From Telopea speciosissima (lineage: Eukaryota > Streptophyta > Magnoliopsida > Proteales > Proteaceae), in contig NC_057923.1 of the NCBI RefSeq assembly GCF_018873765.1, forward strand, positions 60,072,593 through 60,136,592: a stretch of 64,000 nucleotides of DNA, given 5' to 3'. The notes under the pieces are model-generated. The model was not told where the DNA came from and did not search any database. It saw only the letters and a list, made by a program, of their open reading frames with translations. Both the position numbers and the translations under genes were made by a program. Positions within the stretch are counted from its first letter, which is position 1; each line of letters opens with the position of its first letter. Positions 44,530-58,277 of the stretch are shown one piece after another.

Positions 44530-47500
44530 GAGAAAAACAAAAGGCCATATTTGTCACCCATATGTATACTCTTCTGTTAATATGTACATCTTGTAGGTGC
44601 ATTTCTATGCTTTCAGTCATTAGTACAGTCTTCTCCATGTCTGCAATCTTCTTCCCTTGCAGTAATTCTAGTCAGCATCTCTAGCAGCAACATTTTGAGT
44701 GTCTGTGGCTTGCGGTATGTTTATTTCGTTTCTTTGTTGTGTTGTGTTGTGTTGTGATATTTCGTATGTGAAGCTGTAATTGTTTTTCTTCCTCTATATT
44801 AAATATCTTAATTCTATCGTTTGTTGGCTCCTTCGACCAGTGGTCAAACCCCTCTCATTCAGTGATAGTTGCAATAATTATTCTTAACATACTATTATTT
44901 ATCTGAAAATACAGGCAGATATGCGACCGTCGGGAGAAAGGCTGCAGATGGATGGGGAAATGAAAATCTTGGAAACATGTTATAATATTTACCCCCCTTT
45001 GATCACCTATGTGGTTACAGGCACCCAAACTGGGTCAGTCTCAATCCATCTCAAGTTGATTGTTTGAAAGCCAAACTTGCCTTTGACCCTCATCATGATT
45101 GAAAGCCAAACTTGCCTTTGGGGTACCTGATTTAACTGTCTAATTGCCATTACTAGGTTTATCAGATATACTAATTAAACTATGGGAAAATGATGTACAT
45201 ACCATTGGGATACAATAGAGTTTTACATGTTAGCATCCTATTGATCATTAGATCCCCCTCTTTGCATTGCATCTGTTCAACCAGCCTGTTGTTGCAACTC
45301 CATTCTCTCCATTGCTGCTACACCATCTCTCTCTTGCCAGCTAACCATTCCAACTCGCTGTGCTGCTGGTCTCTCTCTCTCTCTCTCTCCAACCCCTCCT
45401 TCCACAACCTCCCTCTCTCACCTTCTCGCCTCTTCTTTTTTGGAGCCAATAGTTGTTCATTTAGGACATGCATGTAAGAGCTACATTTGTTTTTACCTCA
45501 ACCCTCTCTACTTAGCCAATTCAACTCAATTCAACTCAGCCTTATTTCAACTAAAAGGGGTCAGTTAAATGGATTCTTTTCCACCATTCAGATCTATTTA
45601 AAACATACTCATTACTAGCCTTAAGTTACATGTCTTTTCTCATCACTTCTAGGGACATTTTAAGTCTATCCCTGGCTCTTTAGCTTCTTCAATCAAAATC
45701 CAATCACCTCTCCATATTGAACATTCAAAGGCCTTTGTTGTACATGTTCATGCCACCTCAAATGATTTTCTCGCAATTTTTCATGTATTAGAGATACTAC
45801 TAAATTAGCTTTAAGTTGTTCATTCCTTATTTGATCTTTTCTAGTCTTAACACTCATCCATCTCAACATCTCATTTTAGCTCCATACATCATTGCTGGTC
45901 ATATAACTGTCCTGTAAAACCTTTGAATTTTAAAGAAATATGTCAATTACATACTCTGGATGCACCCTCTCCATTTCATTCACTCGATCGACAACTATTG
46001 GTGTCAGAGGAGAGAGAGAGAAGGGAGGGGGGAAGAGGTTTCTTAGGGAATCGCCACTTAGGTAAGAGTCTAGGACTCGTAAATGTCTTCCCCTTGCCAG
46101 GGGGAACGACTCTAATGGATAAAGTTTCTACTCTTTCCAGATCTTTGGGTAGATATTAAGGTTACTAGCTAGGAAGGTGTTAAACACCTAATCCGCCCGG
46201 TTGGGGGCCAGCCTCCTTCTATTAGACTATTCATGAGCTTACTAGTCCTACTAACTAGCATGTACGCATGCATAGTAAAAGTAGTATATCTATTCATAGT
46301 CTAGGTTGTCGATAGGAAAGCAATATTAAAAAACATATATAGGATATTATGATAAAACCAAAAAAGCATATAAAATTGCTATGAATGGGAAAGAACAAAA
46401 AAAAAAAAAAAAAAAAAAAAAACTATGTAAGATGAACCGAACTTGAACATAACTTGGTTAAGCTACCTACATGCTTTCAATAAGTAAGGATTAGGTCATT
46501 ACATAGTTTAGACAACATGCAGTTTACAAGTGTTGGTGGGGAGGTGGCATGGTGGTGGTGAGATCATAAGGAGAAAAATGGTGATGTTTTATTTTTAACA
46601 TAAAATTACTACTTTGCCCATCAAATTAACCATGTGCTTATTAAAGAGTAAGAGTGAAATCAATTTCAAAATTGAAACAGTTCTATTTCAGAATTTTATA
46701 TTTCATTTGATTTCTTGTTTTTTTTTTTAATTTTTTTTTATGGAAATATTTCATTTGATTTCTATTTCATTGACATAAGGTGCAAAAATCAAACCAAACA
46801 ATTTTTGAAATAGAAATCATATCAAACCAAACTTTAATGTATACATGATGCCCCTCTTTGACTGAGGGTACGTAGTGATCAAAAGTAAAAAAAAAATAAC
46901 TCTAAATTTTGTCACACTCGAATCTAAATAATCACCCCACACCTCACTCATGGATGTGGGAGCCTGAAATCATTGGTGAAATATGGTATACATGTTGAAA
47001 ATCACGTCCATCACAAGATTGGCTAGAACAAAAGGCACATAAAACTATAGTGCATGATGGCGGTAAGAGGTTTTCCTCCTATCTCTTTGTTTAATGAATT
47101 ATTTTATCTTCTTTGTCCAAAAAAAAAAAAAATGATGACGTCTGTAAATTGACAACACCTCGATCTATCTTGATCGATATACATGGATGTAATAGACTAA
47201 TAACATTATGACACACAATGATTCGTAGGGGAAAATGGTTTGATGGTCCCAGTATATTATTATACTAGTATATAGGGATCGGAACAAACCATACCAACAC
47301 GTAGAACTTGAGAAGACTCAACTAACACACCAATGCATAGGACTGGATAGTACTCAACAACCAAGTCAACACTTGGAAAATTATCACCTTAATTTGCCTG
47401 TCCTTCAATTTCCTCAATTCCTTCCAATAGAAGAAAGTGGACCCCACCTAAACAATGTTTGGGTAACGGGTAGGGAAGAGCAGGACAACCTCTATCACGA

Positions 47501-47961
47501 GGTTCCGTCACCGATTCTATTTACTTGATTCGATCTCAAATATTTTTGAAAACCATCTATCGTTCAGACCATTCCGGTCGATACAGCCTCTGATCCGACC
47601 GCCATTTAAAACGTGGTTGACTCTTACCAAAACCATATTTTCAACGTGAACCACGTGCAACTCCATTCTTCTGGTTGGTTCCCGGGTTGGTTGACCCAAT
47701 GCCGCGTCACTATTATTGGACGTTATATTCAGACAGAATCGCCCATGCCATGACGGCTTTCACGATTCCCAATTTCAATAAAATAAGCTACTTCCATAGG
47801 AGTTCTATAAGCTCTCTACCTACATATCTCAGTGTCACCAAACCTCTAATTCAATTTGATCTCCATGGATGAGTAGACCTGCAGATACTCGCTTCAGCGG
47901 TGATACTTCGTACAGATCTGAGTATTTTGTTGGTATTTCTGAAGCTGTCTCATAATCTCAG
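44530..47961. other. Intergenic region AUG2 - PNC
   Basis: About 3.4 kb. The left part should hold the AUG2 3' UTR. It contains a (CT)n run near 45370-45388, an RTE LINE 3' end (45520-45980, minus) and a stretch at about 46030-46200 whose GGAAGGTGTTAAACACCTAAT and CGCCCGG strings recall the leader of Tat/Ogre-type gypsy elements (weak). There is an A-tract of about 30 near 46400. The final ~250 bp before 47962 are the likely PNC promoter and 5' leader; no clear TATA box was identified. Confidence 0.5.
45520..45980 (-). repeat. RTE LINE 3' end (truncated)
   Basis: It aligns by eye with the 3' end of the LINE at 6180-6600: CAACTCAGCCTTATTTCAACT, an AAT-GGATTCTT-CC stretch, CATGTTCATGCCACCTCAAAT, and CTCATCCATCTCAACAT. 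There is no intact frame. Confidence 0.7.
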
Positions 47962-50900
47962 ATGGCTGTCGATTTCGAATCGTTAACAGAGGCGACCTCG
48001 GGTGCCATTGGAGCTCTGTTGAGTACTACAATTCTTTATCCCCTCGATACCTGCAAGACCAAGTACCAGGCTGAAGTTCGGGCTCAAGGTCAGGCAAAAT
48101 ACAGGTGGGCTTTTGATCTTTTTTCTTTTCCCCGTCGTATTCAACCTTTAAATGTTTTGTTGATCTTGGCTTCTGACTCTTACGAATTATCTACGGTAGT
48201 GTGCTTTCATGTTCTTAACTTAGTTTCGTGTATTTATTTCTTCGATGGGCTTCTCTACTTTCCATATTTTGTAAACGATCGGGTCAATTGCTTGGTCAAT
48301 TTCATTCTTCTGAACGTTTGTGTGTTATTTTATTAGATTTTGTGCTAAACGTATTGAATAAAGTTTTGATTTTGTTGCTTATTTTTACTCCCCCCCCCCC
48401 TCTTTCTTATGGGAACATTGACGTTGCTTGTCTCTGACCTCCTTAAAGAATCCTATATCCTAGTGATGAATAGTGTTTTGTATTGATGTTGTGTGGATTA
48501 GAGTTGTGAATTATCAATGTGTTTGTGGTTGATATATCACTGTATGTTGTAAAATCATTGGAATACCTTCTTGTGTCTTCAGTATCTTAGATAGATTATA
48601 AATTATTCTTGGAATTTATCTGATTTTCTTGGGCTGAAATTAATGGTGGAAATCTCATTGACAAACACTTTTTTTTTTGGGTAGTAGTTTGCCATAAGTT
48701 ACTTTTGATAATTAAATATATGTTATGTATGTCTCGAATTCTTGGACCCGTTTCGAAGAATGACCCGCTCCGACATTTTTTGTGGCGACCCGAATGGAAC
48801 TTTTTCTGAGAGAGAGGAACATTTATGTTCCTTACCCGCTTTATTGTAAGGAGAGAGGAAGATTTTGGGGTTTTCGTTCTAGGGTTTCTGAGAGAGAGCA
48901 GCAGCACCGATTTGGGTGTTCTTGAGAGTTTCCATTGTAATTTTTCTCCGATTTGCATAGTGAATCATCTTCGTCTTCGCCTATGGATGTAGCACACCAT
49001 ACTGGTGTGTGAACCACGTTATATCTCCGTGTTCTTTTACTTGGTTCTTGTTTCTTTTCATGATTTTGTTGGTGTTTGCTATAACAAATTGGTATCAGAG
49101 CTCTTGGTTGTTTCGATCACTGCATCCATGGCTCCTACATTAACGAAATTTGATATTGACAAGTTTGATGGGAGCATTAACTTCAGCTTATGGCAAGTTC
49201 GGATGATGGCTGTTCTTGCACAGCAAGACTTGAGGGAAGCCCTGCTTGGGAAAGCGAAGAAACCTGTAACTATGTCTGAGGAGGAGTGGGACAAGATGGA
49301 TATCAAAGCCCTTTCGGCTATCCAGTTATGTCTTTCAAATGATGTTTTGCAAGAAGTTCTCTCAGAGAAGATGGCTGCTGAGTTGTGGGCGAAGTTGGAA
49401 AACCTATATCTCACCAAATCCCTCACCAACAGGTTGAGATTAAAGCAACGATTGTATACCCTTCGTATGGGTGAAGGTAGTTCACTTAAATCCCATATTT
49501 CTGATTTCAATTCTATTGTTACTGATTTGAAAGCAGTAGATGTAAAAATTGATGATGAAGATTTAGCTCTGTTATTGTTATGTTCCCTGCCTCCATCATA
49601 TAAGAGTTTTAGGGACACCATGATTTATGGTAGAGAGACCATCTCTGTTGAGGATGTCAAAACGAATTTGCTAAGCAAGCAGGAGATTGATGATCAGTTG
49701 ACATCAAGTAAATCAGAGGGTGTTGGTTTGGTGGTTAGGGGGAGAACTTCTGAAAGAGGTTCAGACAGTGACAAGAAGAAGGCTAGATCAAAATCTAGGC
49801 ATAAGAATTTGTCCTGCAATTACTACAAGAAGAAGGGGCACATTAAATCTGAATGCGACAAGCTTTTAAATAAGCAAAAGGCAAGTGGTGGTGCCCAAAA
49901 CCAACAGAAGAAAGAAAGCTCCGCAGAGGCTAGTATTGCTGCAGATGAGAATGATTCTGACATGCTTTTAGTTACTGATGACAGAATCAGATCACAGGAT
50001 GAATGGATTCTTGATTCCGGGTGTTCCTACCATATGTGCCCTAACCGTGAATGGTTCTCCACATATGAATCAATTCAAGGTGGGATTGTGTTGATGGGCA
50101 ACAATGCTTCTTGTAAAACAGTTGGAAAGGGGATAGTCAGAATTAAGATGCATGATGGCATTATCAGAACCTTGTCTAATGTTAGACATGTTTCTGACTT
50201 AAAGAAGAATCTCATTAGTTTAGGCACTCTTGATTCAAATGGGTGCAAATATACAGCTGAAGGTGGAGTCATGAGGATCAGTAAAGGTGCTCTTTTGTTG
50301 ATGAAAGGAGTGAAGATTGGTAGTCTGTATGTGTTGCGGGGTACTACGATCATTCAGTTCGATTACGTGACTTCATCATCTATGTCTGAGTGCGATACTA
50401 CAAATTTATGGCACATGAGATTGGGCCATATGAGTGAAAGAGGGATGGCATCGTTGAGTAAAAGAGGTCTATTATGTGGTCAGAGTACAGGTAAAATGGA
50501 GTTCTGTGAACATTGTGTGTTTGGGAAGCAGAAGAGGGTCAGCTTCAGTACTGCTATTCATAGGACCAAGGGAACTCTGGACTATATTCATTCAGATCTT
50601 TGGGGACCCTCCAAGGTTTCCTCCAAGGGGAACGGTGCTAGATACTTGCTCACTTTCATTGATGATTTTTCTAGGAAGGTCTGGGTCTATTTCTTGAAGC
50701 ACAAAAATGAAGTATTTGTTACTTTTAAGCAGTGGAAAATTTTGCTTGAGAAACAGACCAGGAAACAAATTAAAAGGTTGAGAACCGACAATGGGCTAGA
50801 ATTCTGTGAAGGTGATTTCAATGAGTTCTGCAAGAATGAGGGGATTGCAAGACACCACACAGTTGTGAAGACACCCCAGCAGAATGGAGTTGCAGAACGT

Positions 50901-53900
50901 ATGAATAGAACCTTGTTAGAAAAGGCAAGGTGTATGTTGTCAAATGCAGGATTGGGCAAGGAGTTTTGGGCAGAGGTAGTAAACACAGCAGCTTGGTTGG
51001 TGAATAGGTCTCCTTGCACAGCCAGTGAGTGCAAGTCTCCAGAGGAGGTCTTGTTAGGTAAGCCTACAGACTACTCAAATTTAAAGATTTTTGGATGTCC
51101 TGCTTATGCACATGTGAATGATGGAAAGTTGGAACCTAGGGCCAAGAAATGTATTTTTCTTGGGTATGGATCTGGAGTGAAGGGATTCAGGTTGTGGTGC
51201 CCTGATCCAAAGTCTCCTAAATTTCTTATTGGTAGAGATGTTACTTTTGATGAGTCTACTATGTTGCATCCTAGGAAAGAAACTCACATTCAGTGTGATG
51301 AAAGCCAGAAAAATTCTGGGGAGAAGGTGGAGTTTGAAATTGATGGTCCATCTTCAAACAAATCAAAATCTACTTCAGTTCAGCTGCCTACTTTCACTGA
51401 AGAAGATGAAGCTCAAGGGGATCAAGAAGAAGAGCAGTATAGCATTGCCAAGCATAGACCAAGAAGTAGGACTGTAAATGGATAACCGAAAATCCGAATT
51501 TGATCTGCATCCGTATCCGTATAGGGGCATCCGAATTCGTTTAGAGATATCCGGAAAAAAATCCAAATACTCCGATAGAAATCCGAATCCGAATACGTAA
51601 TTATAAAAAATTAAGTATACAACGATCTTTGGGGTTTTTGAAGATTTAACAGGTTCTAGCATATGAGGAAAAGAGAATCATGATCTAAAACTATGGATTG
51701 AGAGTGAATTGTATCCACAAGGGGGAGGAAGGTTCGAGTTACACAAGGCAGAGGTGTAAACGGATGGCCAAAAATCCGAATTCGATCCGCATCCGAATCC
51801 ATCCGAATCCGTTTAGAGGTATCCGTATTCGACCAGGAAATATCCGAATCCGACTACATCCGATCCGTATCCGAGCCGAATCCGATCCGTTTACAGGCCT
51901 GCCAAGAAGGAATGCTAGACCACCACAAAAATATGGGCATGCTGAAATTGTTGCTTATGCATTGTCTGTTGCAGACACAATTGAAAATAGTGAGCCTGCA
52001 ACATATTCAGAAGCTATTTCTTCAGTTGATTCCACAAAGTGGTTGATTGCCATGAATGAGGAGATTGGATCTCTTCATAAAAATCAGACTTGGGAGCTTG
52101 TCAAGCCGCCAAGAGGGAAGAAAATTGTTGGCTGCAAATGGGTTTTCAAAAGGAAGGAATCTACCTCAAGTGTTGAAGGTGCTAAGTACAAGGCAAGATT
52201 GGTTGCAAAGGGCTACAGTCAGGTATATGGTGTTGATTTTAATGATGTTTTCTCACCTGTTGTTAAGCATAGCTCTATTCATGTCTTGCTTGCTTTAGTT
52301 GCCATGCATGATTTGGAGTTGGAGCAACTCGATGTGAAAACAACATTCTTGCATGGTGAATTGGAAGAACAGATTTATATGCATCAACCTGAGGGTTTTG
52401 TTACTGAGGGTAAGGAGGACCATGTATGCTTATTGAAGAAGTCTCTTTATGGTTTGAAGCAGTCTCCTAGACAGTGGTATAGGAGGTTTGATTCTGTTAT
52501 GGCAAGTTTTGGTTACAATAGGTGCTAACATGACTGTTGTGTATATTTCAGAGAACTCTTTGATGGCTCATTCATATATTTGCTGTTATATGTTGATGAT
52601 ATGTTGATTGCAGTCAAAGATATGAATGAGATTAATAGGTTGAAGCAACAGTTAAATTTTGAATTTGAGATAAAGGATTTGGGGGCACCCAAGATTCTTG
52701 GTATGGAAATTACAAGGGATAGAAAAGCAGGGAAGCTGTGGCTATCTCAACAGAAATACATTGAGAAGGTATTGAAGCGTTTTGGCATGAAAAATGCCAA
52801 ACCTGTAAGTACTCCTATTGCATCTCATTTTAGACTTTCAGCTGCTCTATCACCTCAGACAGATGAAGAGGTGAAGTACATGTCACATGTTCCATACTCT
52901 AGTGCAGTTGGTTCCATTATGTATGCTATGGTTTGTACACGTCCTGACATTTCACAGGCAGTCAGTGTGGTGAGTAGGTACCTGCGATATCCAAGTAAAA
53001 CTCACTGGGAAGCAGTGAAATGGATACTTAGATATTTGAAGGGAACCTCTGATGTTTGCTTGGAGTTTGGAAGGAATGGTGACAACTTATTTGGTTATGT
53101 TGATTCAGATTATGCAGGTGATTTTGACAAGAGGAGATCACTCACAGGTTATGTATTTACTCTTGGAGGATGTGCGGTTAGTTGGAAAGCTACTTTACAG
53201 GCTGCAGTTGCATTATCTACTACAGGCAGTATATGGCGTGATCGAGGCGATTAAAGAAGCTATTTGGCTTAGAGGTTTGTTGGGAGAGCTCAGCATGGAT
53301 CATGATGTGACTGTTGTCCACTGTGATAGCTAGAGTGCTATTCACTTGACTAGAGATCAGATGTATCATGAGAGGACGAAGCACATTGATGTTCGGTATC
53401 ACTTTGTTAGAGAAATAGTTGCTCAAGGCAATATTCAAGTGTTGAAGATTGGTACTGAAGACAATCCAGCTGATATGTTGACAAAGCCTTTGTGTGCTAC
53501 CAAGTTCGAGCATTGCTTGAACTTGATTGGAGTTTGCCACATTTGAATTGAGCCCTTTTGGAAGGGCTATTGGAGAAGATGAAGATTTCAGCTATGTGTT
53601 TTCATGTTAGAGGAGAATTCAAGCCAAGGTGGAGATTTGTTATGTATGTCTCGAATTCTTGGACCCGTTTCGAAGAATGACCCGCTCTGACATTTTTTGT
53701 GGCGACCTGAATGGAACTTTTTCTGAGAGAGAGGAAGATTTATGTTCCTTACCCGCTTTATTGTAAGGAGAGAGGAAGATTTTGGGGTTTTCGTTCTAGG
53801 GTTTCTGAGAGAAAGCAGCAGCACCGATTTGGGTGTTCTTGAGAGTTTCCATTGTAATTTTTCTCCGATTTGCATAGTGAATCATCTTTGTCTTCGCCCG

Positions 53901-56900
53901 TGGATGTAGCACACCATACTGGTGTGTGAACCACGTTATATCTCTATGTTCTTTTGCTTGGTTCTTGTTTCTTTTCGTGATTTTGTTGGTGTTTGCTATA
54001 ACAATATAACCAATGGGGAAAAGAAAGAAAAAGGGAGGGTAGGGGAAGGAAAAGGTATACCTTCTTTGGGTATCAGTATGTGCCATTTTTTTCATCTCAA
54101 TGAGTGAAGCAAGCATATGAGGGTGAATGAAGATACATATTAGCCGTACTTATTGAGCCTTAGTGCCATTACTTCAGGCGTTGGATCATTTGGATCTCTT
54201 TGGACACCCATATAAATCAAGCACTTTTATTGTTTAACTTTTGTTATTTATATCGTCATGGCTGTATGTGAAAGACTTGTTTCGTATTCTTTTCTATCCA
54301 GTCCTTTAACTCCATGCTTCTTGATTCTGATCTGATCAAGGAGGCACAGGGAGGGAGAGAGCACTACTTTTTATGATTTTAGAAAATATTTAGAATTCAA
54401 GGGCAACATTTTTTCATGTAATGAACTCTAGGGTTTAACAGGGCATAGTTTTAATGTTATTAATTAGTGATTTTGGATCTTGAAAGATCCTAGAAATAGA
54501 AAAATCAGTTTCTATTCTATCCAAAAAAAAAAGTTGAGAAAATAAGGTTTGGAGAATCTGGTCCCATGGTTTGTGTTTACCTAAAGTTAGAAAGGTTGGT
54601 GGATTCTCATCATTGATGGATCAAATTACTCCTGAATGATATGAACCCTGTACTCATGTAGCAGGAGTATCCCCCCCTGGGGGGGGGGGTCACCAATATG
54701 CACAAAGAAGAGAGAAGCCTTTCCATTTGATTCAGTTCTCTTCAGTAAACCGAAGTATATAAACAGACAAAAGGGTAAGTAGACAGTTTCCTTTTCCGTC
54801 TAAACTAAAATATAGAAACTTTTAACATGAGATATTTAGTTTTCGCCAACTATTGATTTGGGAAGTCGATAACATGCAAAACTACTGTTAAACAACAAAA
54901 ATTCTAGGATATCTATCTAGAAAATCACATCAACTACGCTGCTTAAATTCATAAGTTGTCATTTGTGGGTCTAATTAAGGTTGCCATAACAGGGATGGAA
55001 ATTCAATAAGTTTGACAACCTGTTTGTGTGAAGGGGGAGGCCCTCTCTGTGTGGTAGGGATGACTAGCTAAAGAGGGCAGTCCAGGTCACCCCCTTGAGA
55101 TTGGGAGGAGGTAGGAGGAGGGAAGGTTGGATGGGGAGTGGAGACCTGGGTGTTGATGGTACAACACCTGGGAGGCCTACATGGTGGGGGGAAGGTCGCC
55201 ATCAGTTTCAGTACTTACATATCGGAAGTTTTTTGCCTCTCCAACCATTGTACTTCTACGAGGGTTTGTTGAGGTCTTAGCGCTTCCGAGAAGTGTGTTT
55301 GTTGTGTAGTTGGTCTAAAATAATGGTATTATCCATTATAACTTTGGTTCTTATTTTTATATTGATGTATCTGAGTCCAGTGTTGAACACTCTGTAAATT
55401 TTTTGTTCAACTCAGCCAAGCCTTAACCCAAATTTTTGGTTTTGGTTCCATGGATCCTGTTTCATTATTCAACTCTACTCAAACCTATATCTGTTGTCAA
55501 CGCTAATCCATGCATGTCTTATCTCACCACTTCTCATGCGATGATTTTATGACTGCCCCTTGCTCTTTCAGTTCCTTTAAGTTTGAATTATATCACTTCC
55601 TTTACTGGTGCATTTAGGGGTCTTCATTGCGCATGCCCATACCACCTCAAATGACTCCTTCGCAACTTATCATGTATCAGAGGTCCACTCTTTAAGTTTT
55701 TGTGCCAACCTTAGAATCTGCATGTTAGAAGATGTTCCTCTGCCATTTTTCAAACAGAATTGTATGTCCGTGCATATTGTTGATGTGATGTTCTCTGAAC
55801 AATACGGTTGTAGAGAATACTTATTTTCTATGTCTATTTTGAAAAGATGGCATAAAATTCATTTTTATGCACATATTTGGCGAATATAGGTGCCTAAGTA
55901 TCGGTCTGTATCAATATGTATTGGCCGATACATATCGGTTAGTATCGATACGATACATACCGATATGTATCTTTTTTTTAAGAAAATAGTATGTCTCAAT
56001 TGGTATCATATTGTATCAGCCGATACAGATCTATTCGATATGTACCGATACTTACAATACATACGTTAAAGATTTTGTGAGAGTATCGATACATATTGGT
56101 GGTATGTATCGGCCGATACGGCTCAATACAGCTCGATACATACTGATACGGTCAATACCAACCAATACACGTTGATACGGCCATTAAAGGCCCATGTGAC
56201 TGTCAAACTATGATTTTGTTTTTGAGATCAGAGATTAAAGGAGATTTCATAGAAAAAGGTAGATTTCAGAAAAACTTGATCTTTGTGTTTAAATAATTGT
56301 TTTTAATCCTATTTTTTCCTATAAATCGATAGATTTAGATAAAACAAAGTTAGTTGATGCATCAAACTTGATCATTTGCAAGGATTTGTACTCAAATCGA
56401 TGAAAGTCTCGTCTCATTATACGTTGTTCTCCATTTTAGTGCATATGCATGATACATGTTATATATTGCTTATTTATATTGTTTTTTTTCTCCAAAAGTG
56501 TATTTCCATATGTATCTTGGCCATTTTCATGCGTATCTGTAGCATATGATACGTATCTCTAGTACGATACCCGATACTGATACTTTAAACCTTGGCTGTC
56601 AGGACTGTTTTCTATTATCAAAGATGCAAATGAACTTGCACTGTTCTGCCTGTTGGCATTGGAAAGCCTCCTATCTTTGTATGTTTTGCTGTCTGATGTT
56701 GAAAAAATCCCATGGCTTCAATTGTGTTGCTCGATACAGCTTGGGTAGATGTTTTAGGGAGGTTGATCCTTGAGATATAGTATAACTGTTCATTGAGTCC
56801 CTAGAATAAGTAAGCCTTACAAAGCTTTTCAATTTATCACCTCTCCTATTCATCAAAACTTTGTCCCTTCTCTGTTCTACACCTCTGACACTAAGTCTGG

Positions 56901-58217
56901 TTAAACTTGAAAAAGCATTAATTTGCATTCCTGAAGTTACAGGATTTGTCATTCACAATCTATGGAACATGTGATTTTTTCCTAACTGTTTTCCTATTCA
57001 TTTCAATAAAAGGGTGTACCCACTGCACAAGGCTCCCGCCACTGTTGGGGAGGGTCATTTCAATAAAGGGCGTAACTGTTTTCCCTTTTCATTTCAATAT
57101 GGACATCATTTGTGATAGTAGGTATATAGATGTTACCAATTACAGTGCCCAACTGTGCGTTGGTTCTTTCATTTTAGGGGCTACGATAGCTCCATCATTT
57201 AAAAAAGCCATAATTCTTTCAATGGATGGTAGAACTCGAAAAAACCAATTCCATTTAGAAGAGCCTGTCAGTTTATGGACCCCTCCCCCCCCCCCCCCGC
57301 GGAAAAAGAAGAAGAAGAATGGTGACTAGGTCAAGGAGAAAATAATGATTGCATATAGTGCAATCATTATATGAACAAACTTCCTATTTAGGTCATATAG
57401 TCAACTTTTAAGTATATGGTCAACTACCTAACTTCAAGAAAGATAAGAACCTGGACACTTCAAAACAGAAGCTGAAACTGTGTAGGTCATGTCACTTTTA
57501 AGTATATAGTGGCACACTCTGATAATATGGGTTGAAAGATATGGACTAAAAGCAATTGAACAAACTTCCATTTCTGTACATAGTTGTCATGGCGTCGCCA
57601 TGGCACCACCATGGCATCATGGCTCTGGAGAATTGTATATATCGATCAACGATATGAGGAATGTAAGCATATCGGCCGATATGGCCTCCATGGCGTCGCC
57701 ATGGCACCAACATGGACGCCATACTATGAAATATGGACATATCGTCCGATATGCTTGTTCAAGTACTTATTATTATTTCTTTTAACCTTTTAAAAAAATA
57801 TGCTTTTATCCTAATGTGTATTGGAGGTGTAACTTGGAGAAGTTACACCTCCAATACACATTAACAACAAAAAAAAAACAAAAACAAAAACAAAATTTGA
57901 CTCAAATCTCTAATACGGTAATACCCTAAATCCCAAATCGAAAAACCAAATCGAAGTTCTCAACACTCTCTCTGTCTCTCACTCAACACTCAACAGACTG
58001 AACAGAGCATGACGGAAGTCACGGAACGACTTTGACTTCGACTCCAGTGACTCTGTGACTCCAGCCCTACTTCATCTGCTCGAGGCTTCGACTCCGGCAG
58101 GCGGCAAGTTCTCCACTTCTCCTAGCTCCGGCGACTTCTCCTGCAGGTAAGTAAATGTTTTTTTTTTATTTGATTGCTCTTCTTCTTATTCTTATCCTCC
58201 CATTCCTCCAGCGAGAG

Positions 58218-58277
<60 letters not shown>

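Larger units (their letters stand above)
48721..54003 (+). mobile_element. Full-length Ty1/copia retrotransposon (5,283 bp)
   Basis: Two 366 bp LTRs (48721-49086, 53638-54003; TGTTATGTATG...GCTATAACA) are flanked by a perfect duplication ATATA (48716-48720, 54004-54008). A TTGGTATCAGAGC primer site lies at about 49089-49101; the purine-rich AAGGTGGAGAT precedes the 3' LTR. The LTRs differ at roughly a dozen positions by eye. The coding region is largely open up to a MITE insertion at about 51477. It lies in the sense direction of PNC and belongs to a different family from the copia element at 6965-12609. Confidence 0.97.
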
